A DNA stretch of 11,527 nt from contig MGUX01000025.1 of NCBI GenBank assembly GCA_001800185.1, forward strand, positions 1-11,527. Reading direction: 5' to 3'. Position 1 is the first letter of the stretch. Each line of letters begins with the position of its first letter. This stretch comes from Elusimicrobia bacterium RIFCSPLOWO2_12_FULL_59_9. GTDB lineage: Bacteria > Elusimicrobiota > Elusimicrobia > O2-12-FULL-59-9. The notes below the pieces were generated by a model. It was not told where the DNA came from, did not search any database, and saw only the letters and a program-made list of their open reading frames with translations. Below, piece after piece: positions 1 through 7,095 of the stretch. The position numbers and the translations under genes were made by a program.

Positions 1-2
1 AC

Positions 3-842
3 TCCATGCTCTATCTTTCCCAAAGAAGCCTGGAGATTTTCAACGAGAACATCGATCTGATGCGGCGCTTTTCCAAGGTGGCCGAGTCCAAGTACACGGC
101 CGGCCACGCCAGCCAATCGGATGCGCTCAAAGCCCAGGTGGAGTTGACCAAGATGCTCAACATGAACGTGATTTTGAGCCAAGATAAGGAATCGGCCCAG
201 GCCATGCTCAACGCCCTCTTGGCCCGCCAAGCCCGAGCGCCCCTGGCGGAAGCGGCCGAACCGGACTCTCCAAAGCTCATGGAGACGCTCGATGATCTGG
301 AGAGCGCGGCCCTCGCGGACCGCCCGGAACTGCGCCAGGCTCAACTCGGAGCCGAGCGCGCCGGCAAATCCTTGGCCTTGGCGCGTTCCGAATTTCTCCC
401 GGACTTCATGCTCCAGTACCGCCGCCGGTCTGACCCCATGCGCGGCACGACCCAGGACGGGATGGTGGGACTGTCCCTGCCGTTATGGTTCTGGAAGCCC
501 GCGGCCATGCTGGCCGAGGCGAAGGCCGACAAGGAGATGTCCGAAGCGGAGCTTGAGGCCATGCGTCTGACGACCCTCTCCGATTTAAGGAGCGCCTTTG
601 TCCGCGTCCAGACGGCGCAGCGGCTCGCGGAGATATACCGCACCAGCGTCCTACCGCAGGGCGAGGCGGCTCTCAAGGTCGCCGAAGCCGGTTATCAGGC
701 GGAGAAATCAAGCTTCCTCGATCTTTTGGACGCGCAGCGCTCGCTGCTCAATTTCAGAATCGAGTACTACCAATATCTGGCCGAATACCAAATACGCTTG
801 GCGGATTTGGAGCGCGTGGTGGGAAGGAGGCTGATTCCATGA
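3..842 (+). CDS. TolC/CusC-like outer membrane efflux channel, C-terminal part (5' end outside window)
   Basis: This is the outer-membrane channel of a tripartite metal efflux pump, forming a trimeric beta-barrel and periplasmic alpha-tunnel. The frame is open to the left edge and only about 279 residues are present, against roughly 420-480 in the family, so the N-terminal signal peptide and the first repeat are cut off by the window. What is visible is long amphipathic helix (coiled-coil type), then the second outer-membrane-efflux (OEP) repeat. It includes the strand/turn region ending in VGLSLPLWFW, and the closing helices with the family-typical pattern AEAGYQAEKSSFLDLLDAQR and EYQIRLADLERVVG. 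An ATG at position 6 is in frame, but it falls in mid-helix and is not believable as the true start. The stop overlaps the adaptor start by four bases (ATGA), implying translational coupling. CusC, CzcC and generic TolC cannot be told apart from this part; the neighbours favour CusC. Confidence 0.93.
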   Translation, partial: SMLYLSQRSLEIFNENIDLMRRFSKVAESKYTAGHASQSDALKAQVELTKMLNMNVILSQDKESAQAMLNALLARQARAPLAEAAEPDSPKLMETLDDLESAALADRPELRQAQLGAERAGKSLALARSEFLPDFMLQYRRRSDPMRGTTQDGMVGLSLPLWFWKPAAMLAEAKADKEMSEAELEAMRLTTLSDLRSAFVRVQTAQRLAEIYRTSVLPQGEAALKVAEAGYQAEKSSFLDLLDAQRSLLNFRIEYYQYLAEYQIRLADLERVVGRRLIP

Positions 843-2224
843 AACGTAAATTCCTAATTCTCGCCGCCGCAGCGGCGATTGTCTTCGGCATGGGCTATGC
901 CGCGCGACGTTACCGGCACGCCGGCCACGACCGCGCGCAGACAATGACCGCGCCCAAGTATTACTGCCCGATGCATCCAAGCTACGTTTCGGATAAGCCC
1001 GGTGATTGCCCGATCTGCAACATGAAGCTGGTCCCCATGGAAGAAACCTCCGCGTCCGCGCCGGAACCGGAGGCGAGCGCTTCGTTGAAAAAAATATGCC
1101 TGCTCCATAAGTGCGATATGGCTAATTGCCTCATGGAATTGCCCTTAAAGCCGGGCCAGAAGGTCTCCTGCCCGGTCTGCGGCACTCACGTGGCCGAGGC
1201 CGCGGAAGCATCAAAGGGGGCTCCCCTGTACTACCGGCATCCGATGCGGCCGGAGGTGAGCTCGCCCACGCCCAAAAAGGACGAGATGGGCATGGACTAC
1301 GTCCCGGTGTACGCGGAGGAGAAGGCCTCGGTGCCGGTCCCCGGCCAGGCGAGCACGGTCATCTCGGCCGAGCGCCGCCAGATGATCGGGATGAGATCCC
1401 AGCCGGTGCGGCGCCGCGAACTGGCGATCACCGTGCGCGCCAGCGGCCGGGTCGCCTACGACCCGGACTTATACAACGCCCTGGCCGAGTACCGCGAGGC
1501 GGTCAAAGCCCGGGACAAGGTCAAGGACAGCCCCTGGCCGGACGTGCACGAACGCGGCGAAGCCCTGGTGCGGGCTTCCTTTCTGCGGCTGCGGCAGATG
1601 GGCCTCTCGGAGGCCCAGATACAGGAAGGCGCGACGTCCGAGCAGTCCATCAACCTCCTGCTCGGCGGCACCGGCGGCACGGTATGGGTGTATGCCCAAA
1701 TCTACGAGTATGAGATCGGCCTGGTCAAGTCCGGTCAGAGTGTCGAAATGACGACGCCGGCATATCCGGGCCGCAAGTTCCATGGAACGATCAAGGCGGT
1801 GGACCCTATCCTCTCGGCTGAGACCCGGTCGCTCAAAGTCCGGGTGGAGGTCCCCAACCCGGAAAGCCTTCTTAAACTGGAGATGTATGTGAACGCCAGC
1901 ATCCGCGTGGACCTGGGCAAGAAGCTGGCCATCCCCGAAGAGGCCGTGCTGGAAACCGGAACCCGCAGCGTGACCTTCGTGGACCTCGGGGAGGGCCGCA
2001 TCGAGCCCCGCGAGCTGAATGTCGGGAGGGAGGCGGACGGCTACTACGAGGTCCTTTCAGGAATCAAAGAGGGCGAGAAAGTGGTGACCTCGGCTCAATT
2101 CCTCGTCGACTCAGAATCCAGGCTCAAGGCCGCCATGTCCAAAACGAGCGAGAAAGCAAAGCAAGGCGAAAAGCCGAAGAAAGACTCCGCAGGCCAACAG
2201 ATGCCGGCGGAGCATAGGCACTGA
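839..2224 (+). CDS. cusB: CusB-like RND periplasmic adaptor with three N-terminal metal-binding-type motifs
   Basis: This membrane-fusion protein of the HlyD/CusB class links the inner-membrane pump to the outer-membrane channel and, in CusB, hands Cu(I)/Ag(I) to CusA. The start is fixed by AAGGAGG at 824-830 and the ATGA overlap with the gene before. Residues 1-22 form an N-terminal signal/anchor. Three metal-type segments follow: a heavy-metal-binding domain at about 41-67 (CPMHP...CPICNM), a variant Cys/His cluster at 87-115 (C87, H90, C92, C97, C111, C114), and a Cys-free segment at 131-161 (YYRHPM...KKDEMGMDYVPVY) common in adaptors of this class. A helical hairpin (about 214-265) is followed by the beta-barrel (VWVYAQIYEYEIGLVKSGQ) and a membrane-proximal domain ending near 440. 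The tail is Lys-rich and ends in HRH. Oddly, the two lipoyl half-motifs that normally flank the hairpin are not recognisable. Metal specificity is inferred from CusA. Confidence 0.93.
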   Translation: MKRKFLILAAAAAIVFGMGYAARRYRHAGHDRAQTMTAPKYYCPMHPSYVSDKPGDCPICNMKLVPMEETSASAPEPEASASLKKICLLHKCDMANCLMELPLKPGQKVSCPVCGTHVAEAAEASKGAPLYYRHPMRPEVSSPTPKKDEMGMDYVPVYAEEKASVPVPGQASTVISAERRQMIGMRSQPVRRRELAITVRASGRVAYDPDLYNALAEYREAVKARDKVKDSPWPDVHERGEALVRASFLRLRQMGLSEAQIQEGATSEQSINLLLGGTGGTVWVYAQIYEYEIGLVKSGQSVEMTTPAYPGRKFHGTIKAVDPILSAETRSLKVRVEVPNPESLLKLEMYVNASIRVDLGKKLAIPEEAVLETGTRSVTFVDLGEGRIEPRELNVGREADGYYEVLSGIKEGEKVVTSAQFLVDSESRLKAAMSKTSEKAKQGEKPKKDSAGQQMPAEHRH

Positions 2225-2232
2225 GAAATACC

Positions 2233-5200
2233 ATGGTAGAAAAACTCATCGCCTGGTCCGCTCGAAACAAGTTCATCGTTCTCATCCTCACCGTCGCTGC
2301 GTTGGCAGGCGCGGTCTACAGCATGAGAAACGCGCGCCTCGACGCCATCCCCGACCTCTCGGACACCCAGGTCATCATCTACTCCCGCTGGGACCGCTCG
2401 CCCGATATCATCGAGGACCAAGTCACCTACCCCGTCGTCACGGCGATGTTGGGAGCCCCCAAGGTCAAGGCCATCCGCGGCTTCTCGGACTTCGGATTTT
2501 CCTACGTCTACGTCATTTTCCAAGATGGGACCGACGTCTATTGGGCGCGCAGCCGCGTCCTCGAATATCTGAGCAAGATCCAGGCGCAGCTTCCGGAGGG
2601 CGTGCGCACGGAGCTGGGCCCCGACGCCACGGGCGTCGGCTGGGTATACCAATACGCGCTCAAAGACACCGGCGGCTTGCACAGCCTCGCGGACCTGCGC
2701 AGCTTCCAGGACTGGTACCTGCGCTACTACCTCCAGTCCGTGCCGGGCGTAGCCGAAGTGGCCTCCATCGGCGGCTTCCAGAAGCAGTACCAGGTGAATC
2801 TCGATCCGAACGCGCTCATCGCCTACAACATACCGCTCATGAAGGTTCTGGACGCCATCCGGGACGGCAACAACGATGTGGGCGGCCGCCTGGTCGAGTT
2901 CGCCGGCAAGGAATACATGGTGCGCGGCCGGGGATACGCCAAGTCGGTCTCCGACATCGAAAATATCGTGGTCGGCCGGGACATGAAGGGCACGCCGATC
3001 CTCGTCAAGGCGCTAGGCAAGGTTTCGCTCGGACCGGACATCCGCCGCGGCATCGCCGAGCTCGACGGCGAGGGCGACGCCGTGGGCGGCATCGTGGTCA
3101 TGCGCTACGGCGAGAACGCCCTCAACGTCATCGAAAGAGTCAAGGCCAAGCTCAAGGAGATCAAGCCCTCGCTCCCCGAGGGGGTGGAAGTCGTCGCCAC
3201 CTACGACCGTTCCGAACTCATCAACCAGTCCATTGATACCCTCAAAGAGGAATTGGTCCTCGAGCTTATCATCGTCAGCCTGGTGATACTCATATTTTTG
3301 TGGCACATCCCGACCGCCATCATCCCCATCGTCACGATCCCGGTCGCGGTCATTCTGACCTTCATCCCCATGTACTTGATGGGTCTGACCTCCAACATCA
3401 TGTCCATATCCGGCATCGCCATATCCATCGGCATACTTGTCGATGGAGCCATCGTGGATGTGGAAAACGCCTACAAGAAACTGGAGCGCTGGATCGAGGG
3501 CGGGCGCAAAGGCGACTTTCACGAGGTGCGCCTCAAGGCCTTGCAGGAGGTGGGCCCGGCCGTGTTCTTCTCGCTGCTCGTGATCGCGGTCGCTTTCATG
3601 CCGATATTCACCTTGATGGACCAGGAGGGGCGTCTCTTCAAGCCCTTGGCCTACACCAAGAACTTTGCCATGGCCATAGCGGCGATTCTGGCGGTCACCT
3701 TCGACCCGGCCGTGCGCATGATGTTTTCCCGAATGGATTATTTTACCTTCCGCCCGGCATGGCTGGCTTGGCTCGTGAACCAAGTCGCGGTCGGCAAATA
3801 CTACCCTGAGGAGAAGCATCCGGTCAGCCGCGTGCTATTCCGGTTCTACGAGCCCGCCTGCCGCTTTGTCCTAAAACATCCCTACAAAACGATGGTCGCG
3901 GCGGTTTTGTTGGTTCTGACGACCTTGCCCGTTTATATGCAGCTCGGTTCGGAGTTCATGCCCCCCCTCAACGAGGGCACCATCCTTTACATGCCGACAA
4001 CCCTCCCCGGCATTTCGGTCACGGAGGCTCAGAGTCTGCTGCAGACCCAGGATCAAATCCTCAAGAGTTTTCCCGAGGTGGAGAGCGTTTTCGGCAAGGC
4101 GGGACGCGCGGAGACCTCAACGGACCCGGCGCCGTTCTCCATGATGGAGACGACCGTCGTGCTCAAACCGCGGGAAGAGTGGCGCAAGAAGGAGCGTTGG
4201 TACTCCGCCTGGATGCCCGAGCTTCTGCAAGGGCCCCTTCGGCACATTTGGAATGACCGGATCAGTTGGGAGGAGTTGGTCGCGGACATGGACGCCAAGA
4301 TGCGTTTTCCGGGGGTGACCAACGCCTGGACCATGCCGATCAAGGCCAGAATAGACATGCTGACGACGGGAGTGCGCACGCCCATCGGCATCAAGATTTT
4401 TGGGGGCGATCTCAAGGAGATTGAACGGCTCGGCACGGAATTGGAGGGAGTCCTTCAGGGCATCGAGGGCACCCGCAGCGTCTACGCGGAGCGGACGGCG
4501 GGGGGCTATTTCCTGGATTTTGATCTCAAGCGCGAGGAGCTTGCGCGTTATGGATTGACCATCAAAGAAGCCGAGATGGTGATTATGTCGGCCATCGGCG
4601 GCGAGCCCGTCACAACGACGGTGGAAGGCCGAGAACGCTACTCGGTCAACGTCCGCTACGCCCGGGAGTTGCGCGACACCCTCCCCAAACTCAGGCGCGT
4701 GCTCGTGCCTACCATGGGCGGCGCTCAGGTGCCCTTGGCCCAGCTCGCGGACATTAAGCTTACACTCGGCCCCGCCATGATCCGCAACGAAAACGGCCTT
4801 CTTGCAGGCTACGTCTACGTGGACGTGGCGAGCCGCGACATCGGCGGCTACGTTGAGGACGCCAAGAAGAAGGTGGCCCAAAGCATCCAATTCCCCACCG
4901 GTTATTCCATCCAGTGGAGCGGCCAATACGAGAACATGGCGCGGGTCAAGGAACGGCTTAAGGTTGTGCTGCCGCTGACCATCTTCATCATCCTGTTCCT
5001 GCTCTACATGAACACGAAATCCTGGGTCAAGACGGGCATCGTGATGCTGGCCGTCCCCTTCTCGCTCATCGGCGCGGTCTGGCTGCTCTACGCGCTGGAC
5101 TACAACATCTCCATCGCGGTCTGGGTGGGCATGATAGCTCTTATGGGTCTCGACGCTGAGACTGGCGTCTTCATGCTCCTGTACCTCGACCTGGCCTATT

Positions 5201-5526
5201 ACGACATGGTCCGGCAGGGAAGGATGAGGACCTATGCGGAGCTCGAGGAGGCCGTGATCCACGGCGCGGTGAAAAGGGTGCGGCCCAAAATGATGACGGT
5301 GGCCTGCGCCTTCATGGGCCTGGTCCCCATCATGTGGTCGTTGGGAACGGGAGCCGACCTCATGAAGCGCATCGCGGCCCCCATGGTCGGGGGGCTTTTC
5401 ACGAGTTTCATCATGGAACTTTTGGTCTATCCCCCAATCTTTTTCTTATGGAAATGGCACTACGAGATGAAAAAGGGAACGGTGGACGTCGGCGCGCTCC
5501 CCATCCCGGAGCTACAAAGTCATTAG
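2233..5526 (+). CDS. cusA: CusA-like heavy-metal RND efflux pump (Cu(I)/Ag(I) type)
   Basis: This proton-driven inner-membrane pump of the heavy-metal RND family is 1097 residues long (E. coli CusA is 1047). The architecture is complete: TM1 near residues 14-32, a first periplasmic loop, TM2-6 from about 338, a second periplasmic loop, and TM8-12 from about 952. By family alignment the three-methionine Cu/Ag site is kept: M587 in LYMPTTLPG, M637 in PFSMMETT and M709 in RIDMLTTG, matching CusA M573, M623 and M672. Proton-relay residues are also present: D404 in GILVDGAIVDVEN, E976 in GLDAETGVF and K1019 in RPKMMTV. An extra segment of about 23 residues between M637 and M709 (Trp/Lys-rich) accounts for much of the length. 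The gap to the adaptor is 8 bases with no strong Shine-Dalgarno, so coupling is likely. The methionines favour Cu/Ag over the Zn/Co/Cd (Czc) class. Confidence 0.96.
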   Translation: MVEKLIAWSARNKFIVLILTVAALAGAVYSMRNARLDAIPDLSDTQVIIYSRWDRSPDIIEDQVTYPVVTAMLGAPKVKAIRGFSDFGFSYVYVIFQDGTDVYWARSRVLEYLSKIQAQLPEGVRTELGPDATGVGWVYQYALKDTGGLHSLADLRSFQDWYLRYYLQSVPGVAEVASIGGFQKQYQVNLDPNALIAYNIPLMKVLDAIRDGNNDVGGRLVEFAGKEYMVRGRGYAKSVSDIENIVVGRDMKGTPILVKALGKVSLGPDIRRGIAELDGEGDAVGGIVVMRYGENALNVIERVKAKLKEIKPSLPEGVEVVATYDRSELINQSIDTLKEELVLELIIVSLVILIFLWHIPTAIIPIVTIPVAVILTFIPMYLMGLTSNIMSISGIAISIGILVDGAIVDVENAYKKLERWIEGGRKGDFHEVRLKALQEVGPAVFFSLLVIAVAFMPIFTLMDQEGRLFKPLAYTKNFAMAIAAILAVTFDPAVRMMFSRMDYFTFRPAWLAWLVNQVAVGKYYPEEKHPVSRVLFRFYEPACRFVLKHPYKTMVAAVLLVLTTLPVYMQLGSEFMPPLNEGTILYMPTTLPGISVTEAQSLLQTQDQILKSFPEVESVFGKAGRAETSTDPAPFSMMETTVVLKPREEWRKKERWYSAWMPELLQGPLRHIWNDRISWEELVADMDAKMRFPGVTNAWTMPIKARIDMLTTGVRTPIGIKIFGGDLKEIERLGTELEGVLQGIEGTRSVYAERTAGGYFLDFDLKREELARYGLTIKEAEMVIMSAIGGEPVTTTVEGRERYSVNVRYARELRDTLPKLRRVLVPTMGGAQVPLAQLADIKLTLGPAMIRNENGLLAGYVYVDVASRDIGGYVEDAKKKVAQSIQFPTGYSIQWSGQYENMARVKERLKVVLPLTIFIILFLLYMNTKSWVKTGIVMLAVPFSLIGAVWLLYALDYNISIAVWVGMIALMGLDAETGVFMLLYLDLAYYDMVRQGRMRTYAELEEAVIHGAVKRVRPKMMTVACAFMGLVPIMWSLGTGADLMKRIAAPMVGGLFTSFIMELLVYPPIFFLWKWHYEMKKGTVDVGALPIPELQSH

Positions 5527-5535
5527 GGAGGTCCT

Positions 5536-6009
5536 ATGAACAAAACAAGATTGTATCTGGCGGGCATGACGGCGATTGTCATTGCGTCCGGGATTGCGGC
5601 GCAAGCCGAGAAACTTTCAAAAAAGGACGAACCGCTCATTTTCAACGATGCGCAAGCCCAGACGGAGCAGTTCATTCGCTACAACAAAACCATTAAGCTC
5701 AGCGCCACGCAAAGAAAGATTAAAGCGAAAGTCCTCGGCTCGATCCCGGCGCCGTGCTGCAAGGATTACTCCATCGCGACCTGCTGCTGCCCCTGCAACC
5801 TTGCTAAGGGAGTGTGGGGCCTCTCTCACCACCTCATCGCGGAACGAAAATACTCCTCGAAACAGGTGCGGCAGGAAGTCCTTCGGTGGATGGCATTTAT
5901 CAATCCCACGGGTTTCAGCGGAGATGCCTGCTACACAGGAGGCTGCTCGCGGCCCTTCTCCAAGAATGGCTGCGGCGGCATGGATGAGAAGCACGTTGCG
6001 GCAGATTAG
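5536..6009 (+). CDS. exported Cys-rich protein of unknown function (CxC/CcmH-like cysteine cluster)
   Basis: This 157-residue protein has a clear signal peptide (MNKTRLYLAGMTAIVIASGI, likely cleaved after AAQA near residue 24). The mature part has a dense cysteine cluster: C74-C75, then C83-C84-C85-P-C87, and a C-terminal trio C132, C137, C146 in a Gly-rich context (GDACYTGGCSRPFSKNGCGG). Between them lies a helical segment (LAKGVWGLSHHLIAERKYSS) followed by VRQEVLRWMAFINPTG. A Cys cluster followed by such helices recalls CcmH or PCYCGC-type exported proteins; that is a resemblance of layout, not a proven homology. The start is set by AGGGAGG at 5525-5531. It follows cusA by 9 bases and precedes a CxxC thioredoxin-fold gene, so a periplasmic metal-binding or thiol-redox partner role is inferred. 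Nine cysteines in all. Confidence 0.85.
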   Translation: MNKTRLYLAGMTAIVIASGIAAQAEKLSKKDEPLIFNDAQAQTEQFIRYNKTIKLSATQRKIKAKVLGSIPAPCCKDYSIATCCCPCNLAKGVWGLSHHLIAERKYSSKQVRQEVLRWMAFINPTGFSGDACYTGGCSRPFSKNGCGGMDEKHVAAD

Positions 6010-6060
6010 GCTTATGGACGAGATGAATCGCTGCCGCTCAACGGCGTTTGGGAGACGCTT

Positions 6061-6117
6061 ATGGAACTGGAACTTGCAGCCGTCGTTATGAACGTGGAAC
6101 TGCGAGATGCGCCATGA
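6061..6117 (+). CDS. possible 18-aa leader or coupling peptide upstream of the thioredoxin-fold gene
   Basis: This short frame begins at an ATG placed six bases after GGGAG (6050-6054), encodes MELELAAVVMNVELRDAP, and stops in a TGA overlapping the ATG of the next gene (ATGA at 6114-6117). That arrangement would allow translational coupling to a gene that itself has only a weak Shine-Dalgarno. The same frame is open upstream back to the TAG that ends the Cys-rich gene, and its translation looks protein-like (LPLNGVWETL), so it could instead be the remnant of a longer tail. Very short, so coincidence cannot be excluded. Confidence 0.25.
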   Translation: MELELAAVVMNVELRDAP

Positions 6118-6656
6118 ATCTCAAGATGGCATTGTGGAAACTAACGTGGCCGCTCCGGGCGAGATGGCAAAAGGGTGGGGAGGTGGGCTCCTATTTCCCC
6201 GACTTTGCGCTCAACGACCTGGCCGGCGCCCGGCACGCCTTGTTGGAAAACCCGGCCAAAAAGCTGACGGTGTTGTGGTTCACCAATCTGTGCGAGGACT
6301 GCCGGAACAAAATCCCCTTGCTTGAGGAGCTTCGACAAGAAGCCGGGGATCGCATCCGCATCCTGGCCGTAAGCATCTTAAAAATCGATGACCCGTTGCC
6401 GCGGCAGGTCGGGCCTTCCTGCTCCTTCCCGCTGCTGCTTGACCCAGAGGATATCGTGAGTTGGCGGTTGGGCCTGCCGCATCCGCCCAATGCCTGCCCG
6501 CTCCATAATCTATTCTTCGTCTCTGTTTCCGGCCGCATCGTCTTCCGCCATCATCTTTCGGCTATGGGTCCTGAAAAGTTCCGCGCGCTGTGGCGGAGTC
6601 TTCTCTCAGAGGGGCAAACCTCCCCTGAATTGAACGCCGCTGGAGATAAACAATGA
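6114..6656 (+). CDS. thioredoxin/peroxiredoxin-fold protein with CxxC (AhpC-TSA/TlpA-like)
   Basis: This 180-residue protein has the thioredoxin-like fold of the AhpC/TSA-TlpA group. The order is as expected: GSYFPDFALNDLAG (strand before the redox helix), KKLTVLWFTNLCEDC with the CxxC motif C60-E-D-C63, a helix KIPLLEELRQEAGD, the strand IRILAVSIL, and the cis-proline-type region followed by FPLLLDPEDIVSWRLGLPHP. C103 and C128 (NACPLHNLFFV) are additional cysteines. No signal peptide is obvious; the N-terminus (MNLKMALWKLTWPLRARWQ) is basic and Trp-rich and could be a weak membrane anchor. The ATG at 6114 is preferred over an upstream TTG at 6048, whose extra residues look non-coding. Inferred role: thiol reductase or peroxiredoxin serving the Cys-rich protein encoded before it. 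The gene ends in an ATGA overlap with the next frame. Confidence 0.88.
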   Translation: MNLKMALWKLTWPLRARWQKGGEVGSYFPDFALNDLAGARHALLENPAKKLTVLWFTNLCEDCRNKIPLLEELRQEAGDRIRILAVSILKIDDPLPRQVGPSCSFPLLLDPEDIVSWRLGLPHPPNACPLHNLFFVSVSGRIVFRHHLSAMGPEKFRALWRSLLSEGQTSPELNAAGDKQ

Positions 6657-6877
6657 CCGGCAAAGAGAAACGCGCCGTGGCAGTCTGGAAATTAGGCGCT
6701 TGCAAAATAGAGTTCCAGAACGGACGATGCTTTCCCCTGGCGCATGGGCCCGAATCGGCAACAACTCCGATTGCAAAAAAAATCGACGCCCACTTTCCAG
6801 GCGAAATCAGCAATCGACGATTGCTGAAGGGATTGCATTATGAACAAAGGCCGGCCTGCGCTCTGCATAACGAATGA
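6653..6877 (+). CDS. small 74-aa hypothetical protein (doubtful)
   Basis: The frame begins in an ATGA overlap with the thioredoxin-fold gene, with GGAG at 6642-6645 as a usable Shine-Dalgarno, and runs 38 bases into the following small membrane-protein gene. The product is basic with four scattered cysteines (GACKIEFQNGRCFPL near residues 16-30 and PACALHNE at the end), no signal peptide and no membrane segment. I recognise no family. The second half of the frame covers a perfect palindrome (6807-6827) and a second imperfect one, which suggests that this stretch may be regulatory or intergenic instead. If it is not a gene, 6657-6839 is a 183-base gap holding only these inverted repeats. Confidence 0.4.
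   Translation: MTGKEKRAVAVWKLGACKIEFQNGRCFPLAHGPESATTPIAKKIDAHFPGEISNRRLLKGLHYEQRPACALHNE
6807..6827. repeat. perfect 21-base palindrome just upstream of a start site
   Basis: The arms TCAGCAATCG (6807-6816) and CGATTGCTGA (6818-6827) are exact reverse complements around a single central A. The right arm runs directly into GAAGGGA, the Shine-Dalgarno of the gene starting at 6840. As DNA it could be a dimeric operator; as RNA it could form a 9-bp stem with a 3-base loop beside the ribosome site. No run of T follows, so it is not a standard terminator. Confidence 0.7.
6826..6832 (+). promoter_or_regulatory. Shine-Dalgarno deciding the 6840 start
   Basis: GAAGGGA lies seven bases before the ATG at 6840. 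It favours that start over the in-frame ATG at 6900, which sits right at the membrane segment. Its first two bases belong to the right arm of the palindrome, so folding of that hairpin could affect access. Confidence 0.5.
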
Positions 6878-7082
6878 AGAACGGGGGTGTGGAAATAATA
6901 TGGTGATAGGAATCGCTGTCGTGATGATGGTGGTTATGATGGGAGGCATGCTTTTCATGGGACATGGAAAACATAAACACAGCAAAAATGACGAACAGGA
7001 GACCTCTCAAGAAAGCGTCGTAAAGAAATCGACGGAGCCCGTGTCCGGCGTGAATGCGCCGCACACGGAGCATCACCCCTGA
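6840..7082 (+). CDS. small single-pass membrane protein, Met- and His-rich
   Basis: This 80-residue protein has an N-terminal stretch with two cysteines (C9, C17), then one membrane segment at about residues 21-40 that is unusually rich in methionine (VIGIAVVMMVVMMGGMLFMG), followed at once by HGKHKHSK and a polar, acidic tail ending in HTEHHP. No family is recognised. The start at 6840 is chosen because GAAGGGA precedes it; an ATG at 6900 would give a 60-residue protein starting at the membrane segment. Methionine on one side and histidine on the other suggests Cu(I)/Ag(I) contact at the inner membrane, but that is inference from composition and from the neighbouring pump genes. Small His-tailed membrane peptides are frequent next to copper genes. 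Confidence 0.68.
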   Translation: MNKGRPALCITNEERGCGNNMVIGIAVVMMVVMMGGMLFMGHGKHKHSKNDEQETSQESVVKKSTEPVSGVNAPHTEHHP

Positions 7083-7095
7083 TCGAGGAAAAAAC

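Noticed and set aside
3013..3819. 268-codon open frame on the - strand opposite cusA
   Set aside because: The same reasoning applies: a compositional shadow of a membrane-protein gene.
4117..5262. 381-codon open frame on the - strand opposite cusA
   Set aside because: cusA is unmistakable here, and the reverse frame gives a His/Asp/Val-rich product with no domain, typical of an antisense shadow.
6007..6060. Programmed readthrough of the TAG after the Cys-rich gene
   Set aside because: The protein has a natural Gly/Cys-rich end before the stop and there is no sign of a readthrough or pyrrolysine element; a separate leader peptide or decayed tail is simpler.
5576..6091. 171-codon + frame overlapping the Cys-rich gene
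   Set aside because: It has no ribosome site and an Arg/Ser-rich product; the other frame has a signal peptide, a strong Shine-Dalgarno and ordered cysteines.
6753..6780. AATCGG / CCGATT stem followed by a run of A, as a possible terminator
   Set aside because: The run is A on the + strand, not T, and on the - strand the T-run precedes the stem, so it fits no intrinsic terminator. The stem is only 6 bp with an 8-base loop.
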